Below the pieces are notes generated by a model, which searched no databases, had not been told where the DNA came from, and was given only the letters and a program-made list of their open reading frames with translations. The translations under genes and the position numbers were made by a program. A stretch of DNA of 64,000 bases, taken from the NCBI GenBank assembly GCA_032717465.1, contig CM064664.1, positions 584,717 to 648,716 of the forward strand, in the 5' to 3' direction. The number at the start of each line of letters is the position of its first letter. The first letter of the stretch is position 1. Shown one piece after another: positions 41,256 to 52,740 of this stretch. Origin of the DNA: Coenobita brevimanus (lineage: Eukaryota > Arthropoda > Malacostraca > Decapoda > Coenobitidae).

Positions 41256-44200
41256 GTCCACCCCCGCACCTCCCCACGGTGGCGGGGCCCACTTCACGCA
41301 AGTACAGACCCCTAGTCTACGACAAACTGAGGCTAAATGGGGTCAAGGCAAGACTACTGGTGGACATGGGAGCAGCCAGATCCTGCCTCTACTCGCATTT
41401 TTACTCCCTCCACAGCTCCGCCTTCAGCCCCCTTCTCTCCACCTCAGCCAACCTTGTAGACGCGGGGGATGGCCCCCTGACTATCCGTGGGGAAACCCGG
41501 GACCTGCGGACTGAAACCCACCAGCAAGTCACCACAAGACCCCTTCATCATCTCCGATTCTACCTGCCGTGCATATGACGGCTACCTGGGGCTGGACCTC
41601 CTACAAAAGCTGCACGCAATCATCGACTGCTACAAGTGCCACCTTCACTTTCGTCCAGCCCCCCCCCCCAATAACCACCCACGCAGCGTTCACACCCCCA
41701 CCCCACACACCACCCATTCCTCAACACCCTCAACCACTCTGCACGTGCATCACGCCTCCACCCTCACCCCTCCCATCACCCAATACTATACCTTCTCACC
41801 CCCATTCCCCCTCTTCTGCCTCTCCTACTTCACCTGCCCCTTCAACTTTTCCTGCCACCATCACTTCTGCCATTACCATTCCCCCCCACCATGAGGCTTG
41901 GTTAAAATTAAGCAGGCCCAGCGGTACCTCTGTACTATTTTCACCCACCTTACCATCCGGGCCCCATTCATCATGTTTACTCTCTCCCACATTCCTTCCT
42001 CCCCATGTCCAAGCAGTGCGAATTGCCAATCTCGCTGCCACACCACTTACCCTCCCTCAAGGGTTAATAATAGGCGACATGGAGGAGGCCGAGCCTTGTG
42101 AGATGCCCACCCCTCCTGCACCACGCTACCTACTCTACCTGCTCACCTCTCCGCCTACCAAGTTAACAGCCTCCGACAACTGCTCCTGGACTTCCAAGTC
42201 CTTTTATCATCTGGCCCAGCAGACATCGGGCACACCACCTACCTCAACCACGAAATCCACACCACGGGATCACCCATCCGCCAACCCTCATGACACAAGA
42301 ACCCTAAGCAATGGGCAGAGGAAGGCCGGCAGGTCCAGGACATGCTCGATGCCAGCATTATTTCCAACTTCACCAGCCCCTGGTCCTCTCCCATCGTACT
42401 ATTTAGAAAAAAGGATGGCACCATGCGGTTCTGTGTTGACTACCGTAAACTGAATGATGTCACCACCAAGGACATCACTCCCCTACCCAGAATAGACGAT
42501 TCCCTTGACTCACTACACGGCTTGTCATGGTTTTCCACCCTCGACCTGCAGTCGGGGTTCTGGCAAGTCCCAGTCCACCTAGAGGACAAACAAAAAACAG
42601 CCTTCTCTATCAGCAACGGCAAACATCATGAATTTTACGTCCTCCCTTTCGGACTTTGCAATGCCCCGGCCACGTTCTCCCGTCTCATGGAGTCAGTCCT
42701 GAGCGGCCTGACCTGGGAGATCTGCCTGGCATATTTAGATGATGTCATCATATTCAGCTGAACCTGGGCCGGCCATCTCCACCTCCTCAAACAAGTCTTC
42801 ATGCTAGTATGCCAGGCTGGAGTTGAACTCAGTCCTTCAAAGTGTGTCCTAGCAGAAAGATCCGTCTCCTTCCTGGGACATGTGATCGGAGCCGAGGGCA
42901 TCTCCCCCGATCCCGACAAACTGCGGCCGACCTCCCTCTACCTAAGGACGTCCACAAAACGCGCGCCTTCCTTGGACTTAGCTCTTACTACTGGCATTTC
43001 GTCTAAGGCTTCGCCGACAATGCCAAACCCTTACACGATCTCACAAAGAAAGGCGAGTCTTTTGTCTGGACAGATACCCGAATTGCAGCCTTCAACAACC
43101 TCAAAAACAAACTCATCTCAGCCCCAATTGTTGCTTTCCTGGACTACAGCCTCCCCTTCTGTCTATACACCGACGTTTCCCTCATTGCCATAGGGGCTGT
43201 ACTTGCCCAGGTGCAGGATAGACAGGAGCTTATCATCACCTGTGCCAGCCGCACCCTCAACCAAGTTGAGAAAAATTATGCTGCTACCAAGCGCGAGTGC
43301 CTGGGCATTATTTGGGTGTTGGATTACTTCTGCTCCTATATTTCAGGCACCCATCTCGTCATTATTACCGACCATCAATCTCTCCAGTGGCTATGACAAT
43401 CCAACACCACCAGCACTCAGCTGATTCGATGGCGAGAGGCGCTGAAAGAATTTGATTTTGAAATATCATATCGACCCGGGAAGCTGCACATGAATGTCAA
43501 TGCCCTCTCCTGCCTACCCATCAACTCAATCCACACCAAACCAGACCTCATCCAAATGTGGCACGACAAACAATGCCCCACCTGGATGCTGCCACACACC
43601 TTCACCAAATTACACCAACAGGGCGAACACCTATTTAACCAAGACGGCCACATTGTCCTAGATCCCAACACTGCGCACGATGCCATGCTTCACCTCCACG
43701 CTGACAACGGCATCCACCTCGGTACAAAGAAGTTACTACAAGTCTTCAATGACATCTATTGGATGCCAAACCCTTCCACCATTGCCAAAAACATCATCCA
43801 ACCGTGCTGAGCCTGTTCCTTGGGTAAAAACATCACACGCACAGCTGGACCGGCAGGAAAAATCTCCGCATAAAAACTATGGCAACTACTTTCGGTTGAC
43901 GTAGTCAGGCCCCTAACACCCAAAGCAGGTTACAAATACATCATCACCTTCGTTGATGTATCTTCCAAATTCATCATTGCCTGCCCCGCGAAAGAACATA
44001 ATGCAGAAACAGTAGCAGAAGCATTGGTCCGCCATGTCTTCCATTATTTTGGGATCCCCCAGGCCCTACAGTCTGATAACGCCCCTGAATTCACAGGCAA
44101 AGTCTGGGAAGAACTTGCAACACTACTCGGCTACCATATTTCACACTCCTCCCCATACTGGCCCTAGGGAAATAGTGTCTGTGAGAGAAGTCATCATTCT

Positions 44201-45771
44201 CTCCTTAACCAGGTACGGACCCGAATTGTTCAAACAGGCAATGATGACTGGCCAGCCCCTGTGAAAATTGTGCAGTGGGGCCTGAACACATGCCCTAGAG
44301 ATGATGGAATAATCCCCCACGAGTGAGTCTTCGGGGAAGCCCCGCTCCTTCTGCCCCTCCACCAACACCTTGAACCCCCTCCCCCACCCACCACCGCCGA
44401 CCCCCTACACCACCTCAATAGGTGCCTCCACCACCTTCAGCAACAACAAGATCAACAGCCTGACACGATTGCCTCCAACCCCTACAAACCGGGAGACTCT
44501 GTCGTCGTGGCACGCCTACCTACCCCAGACAAAATCTCTCCCCGATTCGAAGGCCTCTTCACCATCAGCAAAGTCCCCATCCCTTACCAAGTCATTATCC
44601 AACAGCATGGGCATACATGCACGGACTGCAACCGCCATGTGAGCCCCTTCCAATCCACTAACAATAACTTCCCGCTCAACAGCGCACCGCACACCTCCCG
44701 CCGCGCACCACTCACCTCCCCTCCTTCCCAGAATCATCCCACTGACTCACTCCTATTCTTTCTCACCCTCCCCTTCCAACTCACCTGCCACCACACCTTC
44801 TCCTACTGCGCCCTCACACAACCCACTACCGAGTTCCTCTGAGTCTGCACCTTCACCAACCTCCCCTTTGCCCACACCCCACACGCCCACCTCACCTCCT
44901 CCAACCCACCACCTCCAATCACCAGCCCTTACCTCTACCACCACGCCACTCCGCAACAGGTCCCGCCATGACCACTGTGGAAACAACCACCCACACTGTA
45001 CAGCCATGACACGCACTCTCCCCCACCCTCACTCCCCCCTTCACCACCCCACGCACCACCTCACCCGCTAACTCCACACGTGCATCAACTCCACCTAGCA
45101 CCAACACTACTCATTCATCCACCCCTGTCCATCCTTTACCCACCGATCATGCCCACTACACGCACCACCCCACACCATCACCCACAACCACCCACACCAC
45201 CACGTGCCACCACAACTTCACCTCCCATACCCGCCCTTACTACCACTACCACCAGATCCGGAAGCCTCTCACGCCCACCAACCAGATACACCCCTATGAC
45301 CACTCCTACCTCCCCTACTTCCCCACCGTCACCCCCACACGCTAAACACACCCCCAATGCTACCGCCATCACACTCACCCTACACTAAGCAAGGTGGAAA
45401 TTTCCACCAACCCAATTCCCCAGGGGAAGCTGCCGCTCCTACCCTAACCTCCCTCACCCAGGACTTCACCCCTAGCCAGCATACAGCCACCAATACTGCA
45501 CCAAGCACCACCACCAGAGATGAGGATCCAGAGGATAGTTTGGCATCCCCCACATGGACCGGGCCTGAGAGTACAAGGGACCCACCAGCTCCTCTGCAAC
45601 CTCTGCCACACCACATGCACCTCCACACTCCACCTCACACTCAACCCACACCAAGAACCCAACCACATTACACACCACTGGACTGCCCTCCTCCAACACA
45701 TCACGCCTACCCACCAGACCTCCACTACAAGTACATACCACCTCCAGTCACAGGGCCGTGACTTGTTTACC
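41256..45771 (+). pseudogene. Pol polyprotein of element A: PR, RT, RNase H, IN and Pro-rich tail
   Basis: Protease: ARLLVDMGAARSCLYS near 41350, where the active-site DTG has become [47 protein letters not shown] and AYLDDVIIFS near 42730. RNase H: CLYTDVSLIAIGAVLAQ near 43170. Integrase: zinc region HLHADNGIHLGTKKLL, then SVDVV, LQSDNAPEFTG and NSVCERSH for the D,D,E triad, with a GPY/F-like LFTISKVPIPYQVII segment at 44540. Then a ~400-aa Pro/Thr tail and a conserved end (GTHQLL ... HQTSTTSTYHLQ). Stops at about 42759, 43396, 43808, 44167 and 44325, plus frameshifts, kill it. The frame runs open into the LTR ORF. Confidence 0.85.
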
Positions 45772-47289
45772 ATGGACGGTGGTAATATGCGCGCCTCCGC
45801 CGCCGGACCCCCCACCCCGCTACAGAGCCACAGCCCTACCCCCACCCAAGGAGGACACCACAGCAGGCCAGGTGAGTGCGGGACTGGCCCAGAGCAAGAC
45901 AGATATGGGGGCGCCCCTACCTTGTGTCCCTCTTCCCCTCAACCTACCCAACTGCGACGTCGCAAGAATGCAACACTGCTTCTCGGCTGGAGCAGCCCTC
46001 ACCAGGATTGCGGTGGGACTGCTCCAGATACAACCCCAGGCAGAACCGCGGTAATGGCCACTGTACGTACTGAGGAGGGAATGGCCACTGTACATCCCTC
46101 AGCTGTTTCCCCCTGCAGCCCCACGACGATGGCCAGTGTACGTGTCGGGGAAGGAATGGCCAGTGTACGTCCTTCTGCTGCAGCCACATCTGGAGTCCGC
46201 CCCAGTGTGCTAGCTATTGAGCACACACTGACAGGCAAAGGTAGGAGTGGAACCGCGATGATGGCCACTGTACGCGTTGGGGAGGGAAAAGCCACTGTGC
46301 ATCCCTCATCCACTTCCTCCTCCTCCTACTGGAGTAGCCCCGCGGTAACGGCCACTGTAAGTATCAGGGAGGGAACGGCCACTGTACGTCCCTCAGCTAC
46401 TTCCCGTTGGGCAGGCAGACCCACGGCAATGGCCACTGTATGTGCTGAGGAAGGAACAGCCACTGTACGTCCCTCATCTGTCTCTTCCTCTTTCGGGAGC
46501 AGCACCACGGTAATGGCCACTGTACGTACCAGGGAAGGAACGGCCACTGTATGTCCTTCTGCTGCTACCCCTAGAGACTGTGGAACCGCAACGACAGTCA
46601 CTGTACGCGTTGGGGAAGGGACGGCCACTGTATGCCCTTCATCCACAGTCTCGAGGGTTCTCCCGAAGGGGAAGGCCCCTTGCGCGGCCGGCTCACTACC
46701 CCTCGGCTGCATGGGACGCCCCTCTCTCTCTCCCTCCAGGTGTGGTTCCCCGGAGGTGCTGCCGTTCCAGGAGTGGTGGCGAGGTCCTGTCACCGAAGAC
46801 TGGGTTCCCGCCCTACGGTCTGCCCCTGGACAACCCCAGCCCCTGACGGACGCCCCGCAGGAGAGGTGCCACAGTCAACCCCTGACGGTGCTTGAGCCTA
46901 AAGGTGACCGCAGCACCAGACCTCCCAGGGCCAGCCAGCTGACCCCGAGGCAGTACCGTTCCGGCCCCACTCTCCATTTGCCTTCCGCCAGGAGTAAGAA
47001 GTGGCAGGCCCAACTCCTGACACTGTTTGGCCCCAGTCCCGAGGGCCACTTACCAGGTCGAGGCCCTCAGATGGAAGGGCCTCCCTGCACCCCAGATCAG
47101 ACACGTGCCCAGGTCATGACCCCCCCGAGAGCTGTACGGTGCCTCCTACAGGACAGCTCTCCCGAAGGGATCCCCTCCCACTCCCGGGCGCCACCTCAGT
47201 TAACTCCAGGCCTCGGCAATCCAGTGACGACACTTCCAACTCACAGAGTCGTGCTAAAGACTTGGTGCAAGCGACAATCAGTGATGTGA
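45772..47289 (+). CDS. LTR-encoded repeat protein of element A (unknown function)
   Basis: The intact frame gives 505 aa from ATG 45772, just upstream of the LTR, or 500 aa from the ATG at LTR nucleotides 5-7 (45787). It also stays open upstream into the pol tail. It has a Pro-rich N-terminus (MDGGNMRASAAGPPTPLQ). Residues ~90-290 are TATVRTGEGTATVRPS-type repeats. The C-terminal block has EWWRGPVTEDWVP, KKWQAQLLTLFGPSPEG, GRGPQMEGPPCTP and a basic end (KTWCKRQSVM). Element B and the solo LTR share the terminal blocks. I recognise no domain, signal peptide or membrane segment. It could be an accessory protein, or an ORF kept open by GC-rich repeats; shared protein blocks favour the first. Confidence 0.55.
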   Translation: MDGGNMRASAAGPPTPLQSHSPTPTQGGHHSRPGECGTGPEQDRYGGAPTLCPSSPQPTQLRRRKNATLLLGWSSPHQDCGGTAPDTTPGRTAVMATVRTEEGMATVHPSAVSPCSPTTMASVRVGEGMASVRPSAAATSGVRPSVLAIEHTLTGKGRSGTAMMATVRVGEGKATVHPSSTSSSSYWSSPAVTATVSIREGTATVRPSATSRWAGRPTAMATVCAEEGTATVRPSSVSSSFGSSTTVMATVRTREGTATVCPSAATPRDCGTATTVTVRVGEGTATVCPSSTVSRVLPKGKAPCAAGSLPLGCMGRPSLSPSRCGSPEVLPFQEWWRGPVTEDWVPALRSAPGQPQPLTDAPQERCHSQPLTVLEPKGDRSTRPPRASQLTPRQYRSGPTLHLPSARSKKWQAQLLTLFGPSPEGHLPGRGPQMEGPPCTPDQTRAQVMTPPRAVRCLLQDSSPEGIPSHSRAPPQLTPGLGNPVTTLPTHRVVLKTWCKRQSVM

Positions 47290-47930
47290 GCAGTGAGACA
47301 GAAACAATACACTAAGGTTCCTACTCTAGTTTATCCAAGGTATTGTGTTTATGCTTAAGCCCTCCAGAACCAGGGTAATGTATTAGTGTGCAGCCCGAGA
47401 CTAACCTACTAAAGACAGTCCAAAAGACAGAACGTGTGATCAGTGTCGCCGCGGATAAGTGACATTCTTTCATGCATTGACTCAGGCATAGACACCGTGC
47501 CCATGTGATATGTATGCTACAGTAGTATTAATTAATTTGTCACTTCACTCTATTCGTATGTACTGTATCTTGATGTGTATATTTAATGGAAATTGTGCAC
47601 TGGCTCTGACATCAATACCGTGCCCATTTGACAAGTTATATATGTGTATTGAAGTGAAATTGTGCACTGACTCAGACATCAATACTTTGCCTATGGACAC
47701 GTTGTACCAGTATTAGTCATCCTGTCACTTTACCTCTTCCATATTCAGTATATCTTTGTATGTGTATTGTAGGGAGATTGAATTGAGACAATAGATGTGT
47801 TAAGGTATACTGCCGAGTTTTTATGCCCTGTTCCTTTGTAAGTGTTCTACTTCTGGTCTAGAAAGAGGACCCCGCTTAGTCGCTGGTGTCTTTAGGACGA
47901 GAGGTCAGACTAAAAACACCCAGCATAACA
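45783..47930 (+). repeat. 3' LTR of element A
   Basis: It starts TAATATGCGCGCC after the purine-containing tract atggacggtgg and ends cagcataaca. The array spans 46045-46640. Confidence 0.85.
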
Positions 47931-48328
47931 ATTTCAGTCTAGTCTTAGTTGATATTCATTATGTGAACATGACTGTGATATTGGTAGTACTGAGTCAAGT
48001 ATTGATGTGAATATGATTGTTATACATATGGACCAGCTCTTCCTCCTCAACAAAGATGTATAACCGCAAAATTTTAGTAGAGATTAACAGTCACAAATGT
48101 CTTTCTTCGTTTTCTGCTCTAGAGATTTACCTGCCAGAGTTGATAGATTTCCTCTTTTGAACTATGTAGTGGTGAATTGAGAATGTCTGAAGTAAGAATA
48201 TTGAAGATTGTCATTTGTGAAGCATGAATTTTATGTCATTGAATCCTGTTTGCAGTCTCGTAGGCATGTAACCGACAAAGGGTATAATAAAACTGTCCGA
48301 ATTCTTAATTAATTTGGCTTCATTATGA
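47931..48328. other. Unclassified AT-rich sequence
   Basis: No frame, repeat or motif that I can support between element A and the piggyBac-like MITE. Confidence 0.5.
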
Positions 48329-48332
48329 TTAA

Positions 48333-50108
48333 CCCCTTAGCCGTGGGGCGTCACTTTCATGATGCTTGGGAGCAAAGGATCATACCGCAGGGCGTCACTT
48401 TTGTGATTCTGTGTTATTTTGAATTTGCCCGGGCTTTCAAGTGGTGGCTTGTATCATCTATCAGTACTGCCAGTGTCCAACACTAGTCAGCAATCCTAAT
48501 CTCATCTGTAATCCCATCCATTGTTGACAATTTAGCCATTTCTTCCCGTTCTTGACTCCCCTCCCTACCTCCCCTCCATTACCCTTTCCTCTCGCCTGCT
48601 GGCCGTGCTATGCTAAGTAAATCTTCCCTGGAATTTTCCACTGATTTCATCCATTGAAATAAGCCCTATCCCCTATTCTTATACCAAATAATATATACAA
48701 AAAAGAAATAAGGTAAGTGATAGTGCCATACACCTGGAATTGGCTAATTATCACCTGACAACACCTCACGTGCACTCATTTGCTAATTTTCTCTGTTTAT
48801 TTCCCCTTAAAATATGCCGTATAATCTATTCTCGTAATAAAGATATATATAAAAAAGGAAGGGAGAAGCCTAAGTGATATTTACATTCACCTGGAACTAC
48901 CTAATTTATAATGTATTGTCTAGATTTCCTGCCAATCATTTCATTGTGTATATATTAGCAGCTGTCACGAAGCTGCCATTGGCAGCATTGCACTCCCCCT
49001 AGGCGGCCAGGGCACCACACTGTATTCAGTTTACTGTCGTCTTTCTGCTGCTTTTTAGCCCCATGCAAAGGACCCTGTGACCTCTAACCCTTACTAAACC
49101 TCGTGTGGAAAGGAGTAAAGGGCTAAGTGACTGCTGTGGAACGTGAACTGGCTAATTTGTCAATGAAAATGATAGACAGTGACTACAATCTTTCTGGTGA
49201 GTAAAACAGTGCAAGTGGAAATGTAAATAATGTGTAAACAGCAAGTGAAAGCAATGAATGTAAATATAAGTGAACAGTGGAAAATAGTTTTATAAGTTAC
49301 TGCAAGTGACAGTGCATAACACAGTGTAAATAAAATAGAAATGTAAATAATGTAAATAAAATAGAGAATGTAAATAGAAATGTAAATGAGTAGTAATATA
49401 AGAATACGAGTATATATACTAGGAGTAATGAAAGTGAAAGTTTCACTCTAGCATCTATGAATACTATGAGTTATGAAAGTGAAGTGAAAGTGACAGATTC
49501 ACTCTCAACGTTAGTATACAGGACGAGAAAGTGAATGCAACGTATTTTACTGAAAGAGAAATTGAATGCCTACGGTGACAATAAACTGCTATTACTGAAG
49601 GAAACTTATGGATAAAGACTGTAGATATACTGTATGTAAGTGTTATATAGTAATAGAAATATAAAGTGTGAGTGTTTTTATGAATAATAAATGACAGAAC
49701 ACCAGCGGCAAACATCTCAAGTGGGAAGGTCATACGCGCTCGAAATTTTCATTGCTTTCACAGTTTTTTTTTTTTTTTGAGTATGGATTCCAAACTATTT
49801 TGAGAATCATATAATAGTTTTTCTAGTGATAATACCAGGCTGTGGTAATCATATTATGGGTTGTTGGGAAGTGTAAAGTGGAGACTTCGTTACCCAACTT
49901 CAGAGGTCTCCTCAAGTCCTATGGTACTCGACGAAGGCTCAACAAACATCCCAGGAGAAAGCTGAAGGTATGTGTCATATGCATATGTAATTTTAATATT
50001 CTAGGACTAATAACTGATTTTTGGCAAATATTTTTAGAGAGTCTGTCAGAGTGCGAATATGCCCGCGAGACACACAAGTCAAGCAAAAACAACCCCGCAG
50101 TTTAGGGG
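48333..50108. mobile_element. Non-autonomous piggyBac-like element
   Basis: TTAA lies at 48329-48332 and 50109-50112. The left end reads CCCCTTAGCCGTGGGG; the right end, inverted, reads CCCCTAAACTGCGG, close to CCCCTAAAACGCGG of piggyBac-1. About 235 bp at the right end (49870-50108) resemble the left end of piggyBac-1 in inverted orientation. The interior has no transposase. The stretch 49200-49700 is rich in short AT-type repeats such as gtaaataa and gtgaaagtg. Confidence 0.75.
49842..50000 (+). other. Exon-like segment shared with piggyBac-1 end
   Basis: gttacccaacttcagagg ... aaggctcaacaa ... aggagaaagctgaag is followed by gtatgt. The piggyBac-1 copy at 2372-2270 (minus) has the same segment followed by gtaagt. 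Encoded residues are similar (LPNF, RRRLN, RRKLK). It may be a conserved untranslated or coding exon with a splice donor, or simply end sequence needed for transposition. Confidence 0.35.
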
Positions 50109-50282
50109 TTAAAGTTCCTGCATGCTTATTACAAAAATTTCAACATCGTAAGTCACTTTTCTACGTATGTTGAGTGCAAACGTATCTTTTGTATTCTTTG
50201 AAGATCCTAGAGAATTGATAATAGTATAAAGCAATCAGTTTAAATTGTAGCCGATTCCCGAATATTGTTTTCGTGCTTATAA

Positions 50283-50335
50283 ATGGCGAGAAGCCGCACC
50301 AAACAATTCAGAGCATCGCTCCTTTTCATCGTTGC
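50283..50335 (+). pseudogene. Env-like gene, N-terminal piece (signal peptide)
   Basis: ATG at 50283 opens a short frame with a basic start (RSRTKQFR) and a hydrophobic run (ASLLFIVAVM), as in a signal peptide. It is cut at 50336 by a reverse-oriented LTR. Its link to the env-like frame at 51642 is inferred from position, orientation and the need of that protein for a signal sequence. About 170 bp of unassigned sequence lie upstream, after the piggyBac-like element, and could include its promoter. Confidence 0.5.
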
Positions 50336-51638
50336 TGTTATGCGGGGTGTTTTTAGTTTGACTTCTCGTCCTAAAAACGCCCGCGACTGAGCGGGGTCCT
50401 CTTTCCGGACCGGAAGTAAAGCACCCACAAAGGAACAGGGCATAAAAACTCAGCAGTATACCTTAACACATCTATTGTATTAGTTCAACACACCTTACAA
50501 TATAAGAACAGAGAGACACTGGATATGGCATAGACAGGAAGACAAAGTTGGTTTTCCAACACAAAATGTACACAAATACACAAGTGTGTCAAGGGCAGAA
50601 TTCATATATACACAGATGTTGATAGTTACTAGAACATGACATCGGTATTATAATCAGTGTATAATTGTTATTTAATGTTTTGGACCGGATTCACTATGTG
50701 TGGGTGGAATAAAGGGTCATATTGGCTAATATTTCTATACACTTGTTATAGCGCCAGTCACGGCACCAGGAATTGTCACTTAGCTGCGGCGACACTGTTT
50801 CACTAGCTTTCTCGTTCTTTTGCCACTATTATCTAAAATGCATGAGCTACAACATAGTGACCCCGGGAACTCACCGACACCACCACCCGGACCCCACAGA
50901 GGAGCCGCAGGATGCGGTGTGACAACAGCACAACTCAGCCCGGGCCGTGTGCCCCTATGACACTCAGCCTCCTCACCGTCGCCTTAGCAGGAATTCAACA
51001 CTACCTTTGGGGAGAGGTACCGCCGGATCAGATCGAGGTGGAGCTGCCAATCGGAGTGCGCTCAATAGCTGACACTCTGAGGCCCTTGCCAATCGGAGTG
51101 CACTCAATAGCTGACACTCCGCGGCTCTCTCTGCCAGTCAGAGTGTGCTCAATAGCTGACACTCCGCGGCTCTCTCTGCCAGTTAGAGTGCGCTCAATAG
51201 CTGACACTCCGAGGCCTTCTCCAGAGGTGGCTGTAGCTGAAGGGCATACAGTGGCTGAACCTCCCCCCACACGTACAGTGGCCAATGTGGCAGCGCAACA
51301 AGGGTAAAGCAACTGAGGGGCATACAGTGGCCGAACCCTCCCCAGTACGCACTGAGGCAGTACCACGGTGTTGCTTGGGACTGACTCTGGATCAGTCTCA
51401 CCCCGAGCCTGGTGAGTGCTGTCCTGCCAGCAGGATCGTGTCTTCCGCCGGCGTAGTTTCCGTCAAGGCGGTTGAGGGTTAGAGGGACTCAGGACAGGGG
51501 GGCACCAATGTCCTTCTTGCCCCGGGTTGACCTCTCGGTGACCCAGTCCTCCGTGGTGTCCTGGGGTGGTGGTGAGGGGAGGTTTGGTGGTGGGGTGGGG
51601 GGGGTGGGGTGGCCAGTCTGGCGGCGGCTGGTATTTCA
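50336..51638 (-). mobile_element. Reverse-oriented LTR splitting the env-like gene
   Basis: It begins TGTTATGCGGGGTG, the inverted LTR end, and finishes with ggtatttca, the inverse of the LTR start TGAAATACC. Length is 1303 bp, shorter than LTRs of A and B. Flanks gttgc and gtcat do not match, so no target duplication supports a simple insertion. It may be a recombination product. Confidence 0.75.
51046..51222 (-). repeat. 42-45 bp tandem repeat in the reverse LTR
   Basis: Four units of gccaatcggagtgcgctcaa then tagctgacactccg start at 51046, 51088, 51133 and 51178 (42, 45 and 45 bases, all multiples of three). The single-copy equivalent occurs in elements A (38580) and B (61130). A different LTR segment was thus amplified here. 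Confidence 0.85.
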
Positions 51639-52740
51639 GTCATGAGTACTGAAATAAGTCTGGATTACTTGTATGAATTACCTTCTTATCTAGAAAATAT
51701 TGCAAGACCAGTGCGAACCCTGGACTTCATGATAGCACAAGCACATAACACAAAGGAAGTGGATGAAATAGTGAAGTTAACGAAACGGAAAATAGAACAG
51801 GCTAAGTCAACTATGCTCATTATGATCCAAGATCTCCCATCTTATGGAACGGAGGTATTGAGCAACATGAACAACATCACACGTACTCGCCAAAAGCGCG
51901 GTTTGTTCGACCTGGGTGGCGCAGTTCTTGGGAACATCTTTGGATTGGCTACAGAGGAAGACCTTAAAGAAATAAACAACAAATTTAATAAAATAGCTCA
52001 GGTACTAACATACCAAGATAAATTCATCACAGGACATAACTCAGCAATGAAGACAATTGTGAAAAATCTGAAAAAGGCAGAAAACATAGCTCTCGAAAGT
52101 GTAAACAAAATAAATGAAATGGAAGGTAACATAACAATTTTCCAACACGTCTCCATTATCACAGAACATATTGACACAATTCTTCTACAATTAGACAACA
52201 CTAGAGTTCGTTACAGGGCACTTATGCAAGGAATTTCGAATGCTGGTGATGGCAAGATCACAATTGACTTACTTCCAGTTCATGAGCTACGTCGGATAAT
52301 TAGTCAAGGCATACATAAACATAAATTGAAGCCTTTGTTCCGAAGTAGGGAATTCATGCAATATTATCCATATTTAGAAGCAACACTAACACCAACATCA
52401 GTAGTAGTTCATGTACCATTCATAACTGAAGACCTGTTCACAGTATACCAAATACACCCCTTCCCTTCTAAGAATAATAACACTTTGGTCATCATCAACA
52501 TCAACGCAGGCAACGAACTCATCATGGTCTCCAAGAGACGGGACACTGTCACTTTCGCAAGTGAATCAACGATTGAACGAAAGTGCCGCACATCCTTACA
52601 TGCTGTTCATCTTTGTCCTGCGTACATTTTCACGTTTCAGCCTACTGATACAGTCCCTTGTGAAATGGCTATCATCAGAAATAACAATATGCATCATCAC
52701 TGTAACTTCACTTTTCCTCCAGATAAGCTTGTACACCATC
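51639..52740 (+). pseudogene. Env-like fusion protein gene, central piece
   Basis: About 365 codons are open from 51642 to the insertion point of element B at 52740. Around residue 85 there is a furin-type site RTRQKR followed at once by GLFDLGGAVLGNIFG, a fusion-peptide-like segment, then a helical heptad region. This layout is that of the baculovirus F / errantivirus Env class of membrane fusion proteins, which mediate entry of enveloped particles. Several NxT/NxS sites and Cys residues follow. No gag or pol of a matching element lies next to it in the same orientation, so it is an orphan or the remains of an older element. It is disrupted on both sides and not expressible as one protein. 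Confidence 0.7.

Larger units (their letters stand above)
38218..47930 (+). mobile_element. Ty3/Gypsy-like LTR retrotransposon A
   Basis: A 9.7-kb element with LTRs of 2087 bp (38218-40304) and 2148 bp (45783-47930), a PBS, gag, pol in the -1 frame, and no env between pol and the 3' LTR. The last 620 bp of the two LTRs differ at roughly a dozen sites. The 3' LTR has one more ~84-bp array unit than the 5' LTR. No target duplication is visible: attta-type sequence follows the right end, while an inverted LTR scrap precedes the left. Pol has many stops. Confidence 0.88.

Noticed and set aside
50331..51643. Target duplication for the reverse LTR in the env-like gene
   Set aside because: Flanks gttgc and gtcat share only two of five bases; not enough to call.
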